DNA of 40,255 nt from Nanobdellota archaeon (GCA_021791655.1 JAJYWD010000005.1:1-40255), one strand, 5' to 3'. Positions 1 to 8,041 are shown, counted from the first letter of the stretch. Notes: a model not told the origin generated them from the sequence alone. A program made the numbers and translations.

Positions 1-194
1 GACAGAGAGTGCATTTAAAGGCTGTCCCCACGATTTGCCATCCGTCGGCGATAAATAGTGCCAAAAGGTCTCTTCGGAGATGGTCGTGCGCACTGGAAGC
101 CAATGGATTTATCCATGGGAGGATGTCGCGAGTCGGTAATGCCAAAAATTTTAATCCTTACACTGAAGTTATACACAAGTATAACTTCGGTTAA
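1..194 (+). pseudogene. 3' remnant of a TnpB (IS605/IS1341-type) gene, cut by the window edge
   Basis: The open frame at 9-194 runs into a right-end hairpin typical of TnpB elements. Its codons read ...LEANGFIHGRMSR across the GAAGCC...GGAGGATGTC motif, in the same phase as a second copy near 4.0 kb (PEAHRSIDRRTSR). Archaeal TnpB proteins commonly end in such an EA-containing tail that overlaps the guide-RNA scaffold. Only about 60 codons are visible, no catalytic residue is present, and the rest of the element lies outside the window or is lost. It is probably non-functional as a protein. The phase agreement and the hairpin are seen directly; the TnpB assignment is inference from family knowledge. 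A reverse-strand reading of the same bases is a shadow. Confidence 0.5.
96..129 (+). mobile_element. TnpB element right-end hairpin (omega-RNA 3' end-like)
   Basis: The sequence GAAGCC, a short palindrome (ATGGAT, TT, ATCCAT, extended by CC/GG) and then GGAGGATGTC matches the right end of IS1341/IS605-type elements, where it forms the 3' end of the guide-RNA scaffold. The reverse strand at 3963-3996 has the same order of elements. The bases just after 129 would be the guide position if the element were active. Confidence 0.55.
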
Positions 195-249
195 ATGCCA
201 TGCAGGCACATTTTAGTAACCTTACGCGACTATCGAAATAAGTAATGCC

Positions 250-2025
250 TCAGGATAGGTTTTTAGCAAATAACTCATCCATCAGCGCGGTTGGACTGCC
301 GTTTATCTCGTCCACGCGATCTGGCAGGTATTTTCTGAACGTCTGAGAAGCGAATCTTGAGTCCATGAGCAGCACCACTGCTCTGTCTTTTTCCGACCTT
401 ATCCCCCTGCCGGCTGCTTGCATAGTCTTTATCATGGCCGGCAACACCTGGGCGTACTCGAATCCTTCTCCGAATTTTCTTTCGTAATACTCCTGCAGAG
501 CTTTGAGCTTAACGGAAGGAGGTTCAAATGGCACGCCGACTATGCCGATTATCTTAACCTTATTGTCCTTTATGCCGATGCTTTCGGAGAAGTTTCCTCC
601 GACTACAGCGAACAGGATTTTCTCCTGCTGATGCATTACGGAAAGCACGCCAAGCTTGTCTTCCCTACCCATCTGTTGTCTCTCTTTTATTATCCTGCCA
701 GTGTTTCTCATTAAAGAGAACACGCTATCCATGAAAGCATACGAAGGAAAGAAGAATATCGCGTTCATCTTGAACTCCGACGTTATGTCATCCAGCCTCT
801 CGGCGATAAGGGCAGACTGAAGGTTCCTGCTGGTGAATTTGGAGGTTACGTCCGTCTCCGTTATTATGGACCTGTTGCTGTCGACGAAATCGCTTTCCAC
901 CGATAGCCTCTCGCTGTCCGGTATGCCGAGTATATTTGCGAACATTTCCATGGGTTTCAGCGTGCCGCTCATCAAAACGGCGGAGGAGAAGGAATCAAAG
1001 GTTTCCCTGGCATAAATGGACGGGTCCAGAGCGCTTATCGTAATCTTCTGGATGTCTTTCTCTTTTGAGACGAACGTTATGGACGATCCCTTTTCGGAAC
1101 GCAGTAACGTGGACACGAATTTGCTAAGCGTGTATGAAGCCGGTATGGAAGTGGATGTTTCTATCATATCAGTCAGCGAGTCAAGCTCCTCCACATCCGA
1201 ATCTGAGAATAGATTATATATGTCGACCCTTTCCTCCATGGAGCAGGAGCGCATTATGGAAGTTATTTTGTCTATCTTGTGCGCGAGAGCAGAGAAGCCA
1301 GACGAGGAGGTCTCCCTGTATGCCCTCTCCAGTGTCCTGTAGGAAATCGAACGCGAGAAAATATCTATAAGCTTGGCTGAGAGATTGTGGGCTTCGTCGA
1401 TTATCAGCACCGAATTGCGCGGGTCTATGCCAGTCTTCGACAGAAAATTGGGCGATATATCGGGGTCAAATACATGCGAATAATTCGCGACAACGACTTT
1501 TGATCTCTTTGCGTGCAGAAGCGATATCTCGTATGGGCACACGTGATACGTTCTGGCAGAGTCCATCACGGATTCTGGATCAGAAAGGGGAACCTGCAGT
1601 GCTAGGACAGAACGCGACTTCAGGTCCCTTGATGGCGTAAACGTATTGTTAAAAAATGAACACTGCCCGTCTTCTCTCACGACCCTGCAGAACTCATTGA
1701 AATTCTGGGCATCGACGCTATTGTCGAAAAGGCACATAGAACGCTTTCCGTTGATGCCTGCGAACCTTGGCCAGTCCCCGCCGTCCTGCATCTTTTTCAA
1801 CGTCTCATAAACTATTTTCTGGTGGGTGTGCTTAGCTGTCAGGAACACCAGCTTGCCGTCCGAACCTTCCAGCGCCTTCAGAGCCCCGAAAAGGACGGGC
1901 GCGGTCTTGCCTATTCCGGTCGGAGCGTTTATCATCAGCTTTGAGTGCGTTTCTGCGCTTTTAATCACGGCGTTTATTATCGTCTCCTGCCCACTCCTTA
2001 GAGTAGAGAAAGGGAACTTCAGCAT
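250..2025 (-). CDS. xpd: XPD/Rad3-type Fe-S DNA helicase
   Basis: This is an ATP-dependent superfamily 2 DNA helicase of 591 aa, a usual length for archaeal XPD. A Q-motif-like residue sits at Q13, Walker A (APTGIGKT) at 34-41 and the DEAH box at 210-213. The QAAGRGIRSE motif VI lies near the C-terminus. Four cysteines (about C98, C113, C122, C163) between motifs I and II are spaced like the XPD 4Fe-4S cluster ligands. The family unwinds DNA 5' to 3' in repair; bacterial DinG is the related alternative. It starts 11 bp after the stop of the HerA-like gene on the same strand, so the two form an operon, which points to DNA repair or processing. No XPB or NurA is seen in the window. Confidence 0.85.
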   Translation of the reverse strand: MLKFPFSTLRSGQETIINAVIKSAETHSKLMINAPTGIGKTAPVLFGALKALEGSDGKLVFLTAKHTHQKIVYETLKKMQDGGDWPRFAGINGKRSMCLFDNSVDAQNFNEFCRVVREDGQCSFFNNTFTPSRDLKSRSVLALQVPLSDPESVMDSARTYHVCPYEISLLHAKRSKVVVANYSHVFDPDISPNFLSKTGIDPRNSVLIIDEAHNLSAKLIDIFSRSISYRTLERAYRETSSSGFSALAHKIDKITSIMRSCSMEERVDIYNLFSDSDVEELDSLTDMIETSTSIPASYTLSKFVSTLLRSEKGSSITFVSKEKDIQKITISALDPSIYARETFDSFSSAVLMSGTLKPMEMFANILGIPDSERLSVESDFVDSNRSIITETDVTSKFTSRNLQSALIAERLDDITSEFKMNAIFFFPSYAFMDSVFSLMRNTGRIIKERQQMGREDKLGVLSVMHQQEKILFAVVGGNFSESIGIKDNKVKIIGIVGVPFEPPSVKLKALQEYYERKFGEGFEYAQVLPAMIKTMQAAGRGIRSEKDRAVVLLMDSRFASQTFRKYLPDRVDEINGSPTALMDELFAKNLS

Positions 2026-2036
2026 ACCAGCTTCGC

Positions 2037-3347
2037 CTACTTTGAGACGGGCGGAGGCACCGACTTAGGCGTTTCCCCGCCGTGCCATGTCAGTCTGGGT
2101 TTCATCTGTACTGGGTATATCCGCTCCGAATTATCGTCAAGGATTATGCATGAACCAGGGAGCCTGGGCAGGTCGTTGAGGTATTTCTCGATCGCTGACA
2201 CCATATATGTCTGCATCAGCGAATTCAGCGCGTCTATGTCCAGCTTCGCGGTCACGTGGTGTGAGACTATTATGTCGGATTGAGTTATCACGTCGGTATC
2301 CAGCTTTCCTGGTTGCTGCGTCGCTATTACGAGACCGATTCCAGGCTGCCTCCCCTCCTTTATGACCCTAGTGAGTGCGCCGGAAGCCGCGGTCCTTGAG
2401 TTGGCCGGAAGAAATTCGTGAACCTCATCTATGAACAGCCACACTATCGGAATCGCCTTCTTGCTCTCCTGTTTAGTCAGAGAGACCGTAGCGTTTATCT
2501 CATTGAGCTCTTCCACTCTCCTCTCCGTGGTCCTAAGTTCCAGTATCTTCTGGCTAAGCATGCCTATGACCATCGCCCTGAGATTGAAAGCACCTAGTGA
2601 GTGTGAATAAAGGCTTATGTCCAGGATATTTATTACTCCGGGCGCAAGGATCTCATCGAGGGGCGTGCCTTCTCTCTCGAATATCCCCCAGGACTTAGCC
2701 GCTTCAAACCTCTGAACGCACGCGTCCTTTACGACATCGGGCGCAATTTCTCTTGCTATCTGATCGGTTACGTCTTTTATCTCGTACTTTCTGTTCTCAT
2801 CCTTCAGGGATGTTACCGCCTTGTGTATGAGCACGCCATACTCATCGTTCATGGAAAAACCGAAGATGTCCCCCCAATCCTCAGGAGAGAGGTCAGATAC
2901 CGACAGCGAGAAAGGGGCATCAGCCATCAGCGGGTTCTCTTCCTTCATCTTTTCAAACGAGCCCTTTGGAACAAACACTCTTACGTTAGAAAAGCTCTTT
3001 GGCTCTTCTCCCCACTCCTTGAGGATGCCTGCTTCCTTGTAATTGGGATTTTTCATCGTCCAGTATATACCCATCGTGTCTATTATCAAAGAGGTTATGT
3101 TCTGCGCCACTTCTGGGTCGAGGGAAGCGAGGCCTTCCGCTATGACCCCCATTGTATAGCTTTTACCGGAACCGCGTTTTCCCGCTATTAGTACGACGTG
3201 CGGCCTAAGGGCATCCAGCAGCATCTCGTTCCCGAGACTTACGACGGTGCCCATCGTTATGTACTGCTTGCCTATAAGAGTGGTAGCAATCTCGCCGTAA
3301 TTCCTTTGGTCTCTCTCGTTCCTGCCTATGATTATCTTGTAAGCCAT
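2037..3347 (-). CDS. herA: HerA-like DUF87 ATPase / bipolar DNA translocase
   Basis: This 436-aa protein is a HerA/FtsK-superfamily ATPase. An N-terminal beta-barrel-like HAS segment (1-45) precedes Walker A (GKRGSGKS, 56-63). Walker B reads WLFIDEVHEFLP, followed by an ATQQPGKL sensor-like motif and an arginine-rich C-terminal strand region. Archaeal HerA pumps DNA as a hexameric ring and normally partners the NurA nuclease in end resection; NurA is not in this window. It is the first gene of the operon with the XPD helicase. A TATA-like box at about 3371-3381 lies some 28 nt upstream of the ATG, with no Shine-Dalgarno, so the mRNA is probably leaderless. A HerA paralogue with another partner is possible. 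Confidence 0.8.
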   Translation of the reverse strand: MAYKIIIGRNERDQRNYGEIATTLIGKQYITMGTVVSLGNEMLLDALRPHVVLIAGKRGSGKSYTMGVIAEGLASLDPEVAQNITSLIIDTMGIYWTMKNPNYKEAGILKEWGEEPKSFSNVRVFVPKGSFEKMKEENPLMADAPFSLSVSDLSPEDWGDIFGFSMNDEYGVLIHKAVTSLKDENRKYEIKDVTDQIAREIAPDVVKDACVQRFEAAKSWGIFEREGTPLDEILAPGVINILDISLYSHSLGAFNLRAMVIGMLSQKILELRTTERRVEELNEINATVSLTKQESKKAIPIVWLFIDEVHEFLPANSRTAASGALTRVIKEGRQPGIGLVIATQQPGKLDTDVITQSDIIVSHHVTAKLDIDALNSLMQTYMVSAIEKYLNDLPRLPGSCIILDDNSERIYPVQMKPRLTWHGGETPKSVPPPVSK

Positions 3348-3466
3348 ATCAAAAATGGTGTCTGCCCGAGTATAATACCTTTTGATGGGTTCGCACGCTT
3401 TTATCCCTTACTTCGAGCGAAAGGATGCAAACACCGAAGACATTGTCACGCGGCAATAGACCTCAA

Positions 3467-3645
3467 TTACCCATGTGGGTCACTTGAAACCCTCTTCTTC
3501 AGCTCGAACACGCGCAGAATGTCACCTTCCACCGCAGGCTCTGCAAAATTTACCAAGAAATCGGAAACGAAACAATTATTGGCCCCATAATGTCCCTGCC
3601 GTCGGAGCACACTAAATATCCACCTCTCTTTAGCGTGGTTGCCAT
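3467..3645 (-). pseudogene. Possible small frame-broken gene of unknown function
   Basis: The reverse strand at 3348-3681 has no intact convincing gene. An ATG at 3645 opens a 31-codon frame (MATTLKRGGYLVCSDGRDIM...) that stops at 3550. Directly downstream, another frame continues with protein-like sequence (LVNFAEPAVEGDILRVFEL) to a stop at 3467. Joined by one frameshift the two would make a protein of about 59 aa. This could be a decayed gene, an indel error or chance; I recognise no family. The rest of the stretch up to the promoter of the HerA-like gene shows nothing else I can support. Confidence 0.25.
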
Positions 3646-3681
3646 ACTCGTAAGCCACGCACTCGCCACGATAATAAGTAC

Positions 3682-3936
3682 TCACTTGATTTTGTTCAAC
3701 ATTTTTGCTATCCTTAAAATGCCAAAAGAAAACAGCAGCACTCCAAGAAAAGTTATGCCTATAAACAGATCCCCAGCAATCCACCATGCAATCGGATAGC
3801 CAAACGGCAGGGAATAAAGACCATTATGCGCAACTAAATTTGTGCGTGCTATATCCCACAGTACCAAAGGACCTATAACGGAGAATGCAGTACCAAACAT
3901 TATAAGCAAAATGTCCGAAACAAAACCAAATCGCAT
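3682..3936 (-). CDS. Small membrane protein of unknown function, next to a TnpB remnant
   Basis: This protein of 84 aa has about three hydrophobic segments (FVSDILLIMFGTAFSVIGPLV, an IAWWIAGDLFIGITFLGVLL-type stretch and its extension) and a lysine-rich C-terminus, so it is probably an inner-membrane protein. I chose the ATG at 3936. The open frame continues upstream, but that part (ASVKQGPEAHRSIDRRTSR) is the tail of a TnpB pseudogene fused in frame, not part of this gene. The TnpB right end stops only about 26 nt before this ATG and I see no TATA box in the usual place, so the insertion may have replaced the native promoter. I recognise no family. Confidence 0.45.
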   Translation of the reverse strand: MRFGFVSDILLIMFGTAFSVIGPLVLWDIARTNLVAHNGLYSLPFGYPIAWWIAGDLFIGITFLGVLLFSFGILRIAKMLNKIK

Positions 3937-3962
3937 ATAATAGTTATCCTCACTCAGGTAAC

Positions 3963-4310
3963 GTGACGTCCTCCTATCAATGGATCGATGGGCTTCCGGT
4001 CCCTGCTTCACGGACGCGACTTGCATGCGGTTTCCCGCGGTGCATAGGTCGGATTCTCGACGGGCTTGACTTCCCCCCCTGTCCGAGGGTGACTCCCTTT
4101 TGGGGAGTGTTTTATCGGTCTTTCGACCGACCTTTTTTAGGTTTTACGTTTAGTCGACAACCTTTTATCTTTAAGCATCGGTCTACCCTTTTTGGGATAG
4201 ACTTCATGATCTATGTCGTTTATACGCCTTCTATCCATTTATAGTTTTCTAGCGGGATGAAAGCGAACATCCGCAACGATCAAAATCGTGGGTTTTCCCG
4301 CTCGCTATGA
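3963..4310 (-). mobile_element. Internally deleted TnpB element (PATE-like), both ends present
   Basis: On the reverse strand this 350-bp block has a left-end hairpin (4288-4303, preceded by TTTAT at 4314-4310), a non-coding middle, the last ~45 codons of a TnpB and a right-end hairpin with GGAGGACGTCAC (3963-3996). The TnpB core with its catalytic residues is missing. This is the make-up of a non-autonomous derivative that keeps its ends, as known for IS605-family PATEs. The middle (about 4140-4260) is AT-rich with no gene. The forward strand at 4249-4283 also carries a GCGGATG/CATCCGC hairpin. No TnpA is present in the window. Confidence 0.5.
3967..4136 (-). pseudogene. Decayed C-terminal end of TnpB
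   Basis: The reverse strand reads KPVENPTYAPRETACKSRP and then a stop (4008-4010). In another frame it continues ASVKQGPEAHRSID across the right-end hairpin. Archaeal TnpB proteins typically end in a KPVEKPTTAS...VKQEA-like tail, so this is that tail broken by a frameshift. It is open upstream only to an in-frame stop at 4137-4139. It is the coding relic inside the deleted element and is not expected to make a functional nuclease. Confidence 0.5.
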
Positions 4311-4397
4311 TAAATGTGTGTAGATACATATAATCCCAGACAGATGTATGTCTTCGACAACTATTTTGTACAGGACTTTATACAAAAGTAGACCCCG

Positions 4398-5537
4398 TCA
4401 AGGTGTCACGAAAGTTACGTTATAAACCAAACCGTTGTTATTGTTCCCGCTGTAATCGAGAGCGTTATCATTCAATGGCCACCAACCCACAAGGCCTGCG
4501 CTAGAAATCGGGGCACCGCTACTACCTTCATTGTAAAGAGTCAAAATCTGTGAAGCGGAAAGAACTGTATTGTTATAAAACTGTACGTCAGCTATCAACC
4601 CATTAAAGCATCTATTGGTGGGCTCAACATAGCATCCCAGGTCCACCTGTCCGCCCGCGTTGTACCAGAGCGAGTTTTGGGAAGACGCAGGCTTATTAGA
4701 GGCCGCTTTTTGCCCATCAACATAGAGAGTCGCACCCGTTCCATTAAAGGTCACTGCAATCTGGTGCCACGCATTAAAAGATATGGCACTGCTCCCTATC
4801 GAGTTTGCGGCACAATTATTACCGGCATCGAAAGGTGCCAATGTGTATTCAATGTAGACTTCGTTAGAAGGGTTTACTTCGAGCACCATCCCGTCAGGGC
4901 ATATTGTGCCGCCTATCGATGCATCATAAGATGACTGTGCCGTTGAATCGTAAATCCACATTGAGATGGTAAGTTCTCTTGTAGCGTTATTTGGGACTAG
5001 AGGCGTTTCTATATAAGTTTGATACCCCAAAAAGCTCGCAGCGTAATTCGGATTGAACTTCGTAACAGAGCCCTGTATGATCCCTGAAGATGCAAGAGTA
5101 CCTTTTACGGAGCTGTAGGGCTCCTTATAACTCAAGTTTACGCTAAGCTTGTACGAAGCGCCCACGGAAGACGGACATGCGTTCTGCACGTAGTAGGCCG
5201 AAGTCTGTCCGGGAAAAAGCGTAATCATAGTGCTGGCCGAGCTGTAAGTAGTGCCGCTATTGGCTGAGACTGATGTCACGTTAACTATTTGCCCCACGTT
5301 ATTAGTTATGAACAAAAGAAGAGCACCGCCTGGCGTACACGCCTGTATCACACCGAAATTTGGAAACCCTGATACTTTGTAGGAGACCGCGGGACTCACA
5401 GAGAAGATACCAGATTCAAATAGCAACACGACCACTACTATCAGCACCGAGAGCGCGGACCCGTAAACTATAAGATATTCCGTCGCAGGCTGTGCTCGCT
5501 TGTTTCCAATGAATCTGCTGGGTTTTCTCTCTTCCAC
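4398..5537 (-). CDS. Pilin-like surface protein with LamG/concanavalin-like domain
   Basis: This 379-aa exported protein begins with a GTG codon at 5537; there is no in-frame ATG nearby, and a TATA-like ATTTTAAAT lies about 28 nt upstream. Residues 1-45 are an archaeal type IV pilin-like signal: basic stretch, then QPATEYL and a hydrophobic helix (VLIVVVVLLFESG), expected to be processed by a prepilin peptidase. A beta-rich stalk follows to about 150. Residues about 165-375 form a LamG domain (ISMWIYD, WHQIAVTFNG, ATLYVDG, GLIADVQFYN, GLVGWWPLND). Cysteine pairs are frequent, as expected outside the cell. Such domains bind sugars or protein ligands, so an adhesin role is inferred. It shares its N-terminal half architecture with the protein at 25181-26305. 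Confidence 0.7.
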   Translation of the reverse strand: MEERKPSRFIGNKRAQPATEYLIVYGSALSVLIVVVVLLFESGIFSVSPAVSYKVSGFPNFGVIQACTPGGALLLFITNNVGQIVNVTSVSANSGTTYSSASTMITLFPGQTSAYYVQNACPSSVGASYKLSVNLSYKEPYSSVKGTLASSGIIQGSVTKFNPNYAASFLGYQTYIETPLVPNNATRELTISMWIYDSTAQSSYDASIGGTICPDGMVLEVNPSNEVYIEYTLAPFDAGNNCAANSIGSSAISFNAWHQIAVTFNGTGATLYVDGQKAASNKPASSQNSLWYNAGGQVDLGCYVEPTNRCFNGLIADVQFYNNTVLSASQILTLYNEGSSGAPISSAGLVGWWPLNDNALDYSGNNNNGLVYNVTFVTP

Positions 5538-5649
5538 TAAAGTTTTTGTCAGTTTGGATTTAAAATCGTATAAAAACAGTGCGAGAGGAGTTGTTTCCTC
5601 GATTCGAGCACAGAAATACCGCTGTTTGCAGGTCAGTCTTTCACACTAC

Positions 5650-6798
5650 TCAAACTGCTACGTGCAGATAGAAAGAAGCCACATAACCGACTATAAACGT
5701 CAACGCGGTGGCTGCGATGCTCAGCCCTACGGACTTACTGATATATTTGCTTATGTTTTCGTTTGAATTAAGTGCTATCACCGCTGAGACTATTGATATC
5801 GCTACTACTGTCAACACGACGGAGACGACAAGATTCAGGTATGGGTCTGCCCCAGTTGCGATGCCGACCAAAAAGCTAAGCAGGGGTATTATCGCACCGA
5901 CTATGTAAAACGCTCCGACGTATACCGCATCTTTTAGTGGGTTGTTTCCCACCTTCGAGCTTTTCTCGTAAATCCTGTTGCTGCCTTTCAAGAACTTCAT
6001 GAGCGGATTGTTCCTCTCCCTTTCCAGGACTTTATAAACAGGATCCTTGAAGCTCTTGAGCTTGTAAATCAATTCGTCTAAGCTCTTGTCCAGTCTCCTA
6101 TAGTTTTCCGAGTGCTTTTTCAGGTCGCCCATAAGGCGTTCTTTTGCGACCTGCAACTCCAATTCCAGCCTGTTTAGGCCGTCGGTCTCAACGTCCATCT
6201 CCGACTTGGATGATAGATACGCGCCCACAGCCATTGATATCGTGCCCGACAATCCGACTATGGAACCGGCTATCGCTATCAGCAGATTGTTGTGCAGCAC
6301 GCCAGTGAACCCGGCAACGGCTGCAAGGACTTCCACCAAGCCGTCGTTCATGCCGAAGACGACGTTTCTTATATTGGCGAGGATGCCGCCCTCGAGACCG
6401 TCCCTCTTCAGCAGCCTCTCCTGGTAGAGTTCCTCGACTAAGTAATTTATCACGTCCGGCCTGTACTTGTCCGGGATGTAAGGAAAAACTTTGGACAGGT
6501 CTGATATCTTCCTGTTCTCTATGGAGTTTACTATGCTTATGGTGAGCCCCTTCCCGAAAAGCCTCCTTACGAAAACCAGCGCCGCCACCTCGAGTGCGTG
6601 CACGTGACTCGGTTCCGGCAGATTCATGTCTGCGCGTATACCTTCCCAGATTTTCAGGTGTCTGGTGTCTAAGTCGTGCAATTTCTTTAGCTTCTTTCTC
6701 AGATTAGTATCCGTCTCTGTACTGGAAAGCTTTGAATATATGCTGTAGGCGAGCATCTCCGAATCTAACACCCTTGTCAACAGGTTCTTGGTGTCCAT
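5650..6798 (-). CDS. Ferritin-like/VIT1 (CCC1) family metal transporter
   Basis: This 382-aa membrane protein has an N-terminal helical domain (1-110) with rubrerythrin-like spacing (E14...Y18, later a DTRHLKIWE helix), a linker, and a VIT1/CCC1 transporter domain from about 140. The VIT1 hallmark is NVVFGMNDGLVEVLAAVAGFTG, then GLSGTISMAVGAYLSSKSEMD, a long charged cytosolic helix pair (metal-binding in VIT1) and three C-terminal helices. The family moves Fe2+ or Mn2+ out of the cytosol. The ferritin-like N-domain would sense or bind iron, as in membrane-bound ferritin proteins. A TATA box (about 6822-6832) lies 29 nt upstream of the ATG. Substrate choice (Fe or Mn) is inference. Confidence 0.75.
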   Translation of the reverse strand: MDTKNLLTRVLDSEMLAYSIYSKLSSTETDTNLRKKLKKLHDLDTRHLKIWEGIRADMNLPEPSHVHALEVAALVFVRRLFGKGLTISIVNSIENRKISDLSKVFPYIPDKYRPDVINYLVEELYQERLLKRDGLEGGILANIRNVVFGMNDGLVEVLAAVAGFTGVLHNNLLIAIAGSIVGLSGTISMAVGAYLSSKSEMDVETDGLNRLELELQVAKERLMGDLKKHSENYRRLDKSLDELIYKLKSFKDPVYKVLERERNNPLMKFLKGSNRIYEKSSKVGNNPLKDAVYVGAFYIVGAIIPLLSFLVGIATGADPYLNLVVSVVLTVVAISIVSAVIALNSNENISKYISKSVGLSIAATALTFIVGYVASFYLHVAV

Positions 6799-6842
6799 AG
6801 AGCAATTTTTGCACCTTCAGGATAAATAGCCTTATCGATTGT

Positions 6843-7208
6843 CTAGCCGGTCAGGGGATGTGAGGGTTTTATTTTCTCGTAGAGTTCTTTGTAACGCTGC
6901 CAGACTTCTTCCCCGTCTTCCCTCGATAGATGATCCGTTATCTCTTTGGGGTGCATCAGGACATTGCCGGCCGGCTGCACTATGCCATCGAAGCTTACAA
7001 GAACAAAATCGCCGCTTCTAACATTGGATTTTCCAGCCATACATATCACAAGATTCGTGTCCCACATCTCTACCACTGCCTTTTTCTGCTTGTCGAGATT
7101 CCTGCTGTCTCCCTTCGTCATTGGACAGACTATTTTTCCCACGTGATAGAACGTAAGCGTTATGCTCTGTGGTACCATCTCGGCTTTTTTGCCGTTTACC
7201 GCTGCCAT
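6843..7208 (-). CDS. Conserved-looking hypothetical protein, 121 aa
   Basis: This is a soluble-looking protein with a beta-rich first half (SITLTFYHVGKIVC, VVEMWDTNLVICMAG, GDFVLVSFDGIV) and a charged helical C-terminus (SREDGEEVWQRYKELYEKIK). I recognise no family or catalytic motif. The ATG at 7208 is supported by a TATA-like AATATTTATTAAG about 24 nt upstream. It lies downstream of a divergent promoter region shared with the small acidic protein gene at 7387. Confidence 0.6.
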   Translation of the reverse strand: MAAVNGKKAEMVPQSITLTFYHVGKIVCPMTKGDSRNLDKQKKAVVEMWDTNLVICMAGKSNVRSGDFVLVSFDGIVQPAGNVLMHPKEITDHLSREDGEEVWQRYKELYEKIKPSHPLTG

Positions 7209-7386
7209 AGGAAGCCAACACTCGCCGACTTAATAAATATTCGCAACACTGGCACAGCGGATAAAACATTAGGGCGTACAGAAAAGTTTATAAAGAAGTT
7301 AATGACTATGAATTATAAAGAAGCGGCAGAAACGAAGCCGGAAGCCGGGGACAAGCTGCTTCATAGTCTAGCATTCGGGAGGTGTT

Positions 7387-7503
7387 ATGGCTAGAAAAAG
7401 AAGAGCGGTAGTTGAGAATCCTGTAGAGGAAATAGAAGTAAACGAATATAGTCCAGAAGACGACGATGAGGAATCTGAAGACTACGACAATGACGATTTT
7501 TAA
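7387..7503 (+). CDS. Small protein, 38 aa, basic head and very acidic tail
   Basis: ATG at 7387 is preceded at a good distance by GGGAGGTG, a strong Shine-Dalgarno. The product starts MARKRRAVV and ends in a run of D/E (SPEDDDEESEDYDNDDF). The TATA box TTTATAAA (7287-7294) predicts transcription from about 7315, giving a leader of about 70 nt, unlike the leaderless genes around it. A 30-codon frame at 7302-7394 begins upstream of that predicted mRNA start and is probably not translated. Acidic tails like this occur in archaeal small DNA- or RNA-associated proteins, but I recognise no family. Confidence 0.55.
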   Translation: MARKRRAVVENPVEEIEVNEYSPEDDDEESEDYDNDDF

Positions 7504-7561
7504 CCTTACCAATTGCCGATAAACCTAAAACGCTTTAATTATAGCGGCTACTCATAAAAAA

Positions 7562-8041
7562 ATGACTGAACTTCTGCCGGCTCACATAAAAGTAACCGAA
7601 ATCGAAGGGCTCCTGAACATAATACGGGACTACGGCGGGCCCATAAGAATGTCGGCTCTTGCATCTTATACGAAGGAGGGTGTTGATCGGCTTTTAGAGG
7701 TCCTCAGGGCAGCACGAGTTCTCGGTCTTATAAATGTGAAGAGTGGTGTGGTAAGCGTCACCGGCGTCGGAAAAGAACTGAACTTGTACGACTTCCAAAA
7801 CGACGTAAGAGACCACGTCGCAGCTGTCGAACCTTTCAAGACATCCGTCCGTCTGCTGAAGAAAGGCAACGGCATGACGACATCGCAGCTTCTTCTCGCA
7901 CTGCTCAAAGCGAACATCCTTGCGCAGTACTCCTCCTACGACATAGAAAACATAAAGTGGCTGCTGACTCACTGGGGGATAAGAATCGGCCTGTTCGCGT
8001 ACGAGGCACGCAACGACCGCTGGAAACTCAAGAAGCACTAG
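7562..8041 (+). CDS. Stand-alone AAA-associated C-terminal domain protein
   Basis: This 159-aa protein resembles the AAA_assoc_C domain normally fused to the C-terminus of NitT/TauT-family ABC ATPases. It has a winged-helix-like start (EIEGLLNIIRDYGGPIRMSAL), a middle with VVSVTGVGKE, and a terminal helix pair (NIKWLLTHWGIRIGLFAYEA). Here it is a separate gene on the opposite strand, with its last 4 bp overlapping the end of the ABC ATPase gene (8038-8787). It probably regulates or stabilises that transporter; this is inference from the fused homologues. A TATA-like TTTAATTATA lies about 26 nt upstream of the ATG. Confidence 0.65.
   Translation: MTELLPAHIKVTEIEGLLNIIRDYGGPIRMSALASYTKEGVDRLLEVLRAARVLGLINVKSGVVSVTGVGKELNLYDFQNDVRDHVAAVEPFKTSVRLLKKGNGMTTSQLLLALLKANILAQYSSYDIENIKWLLTHWGIRIGLFAYEARNDRWKLKKH

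Noticed and set aside
7315-7386. Leader of the 38-aa gene, which begins GAAGCC and ends GGGAGGTG like a TnpB right end
   Set aside because: No central palindrome and no TGTCAC after it; the likeness is limited to short words.
7302-7394. A 30-codon ORF overlapping the start of the small acidic protein gene
   Set aside because: Its ATG lies only about 12 nt after the TATA box, upstream of the predicted mRNA start, and has no Shine-Dalgarno.
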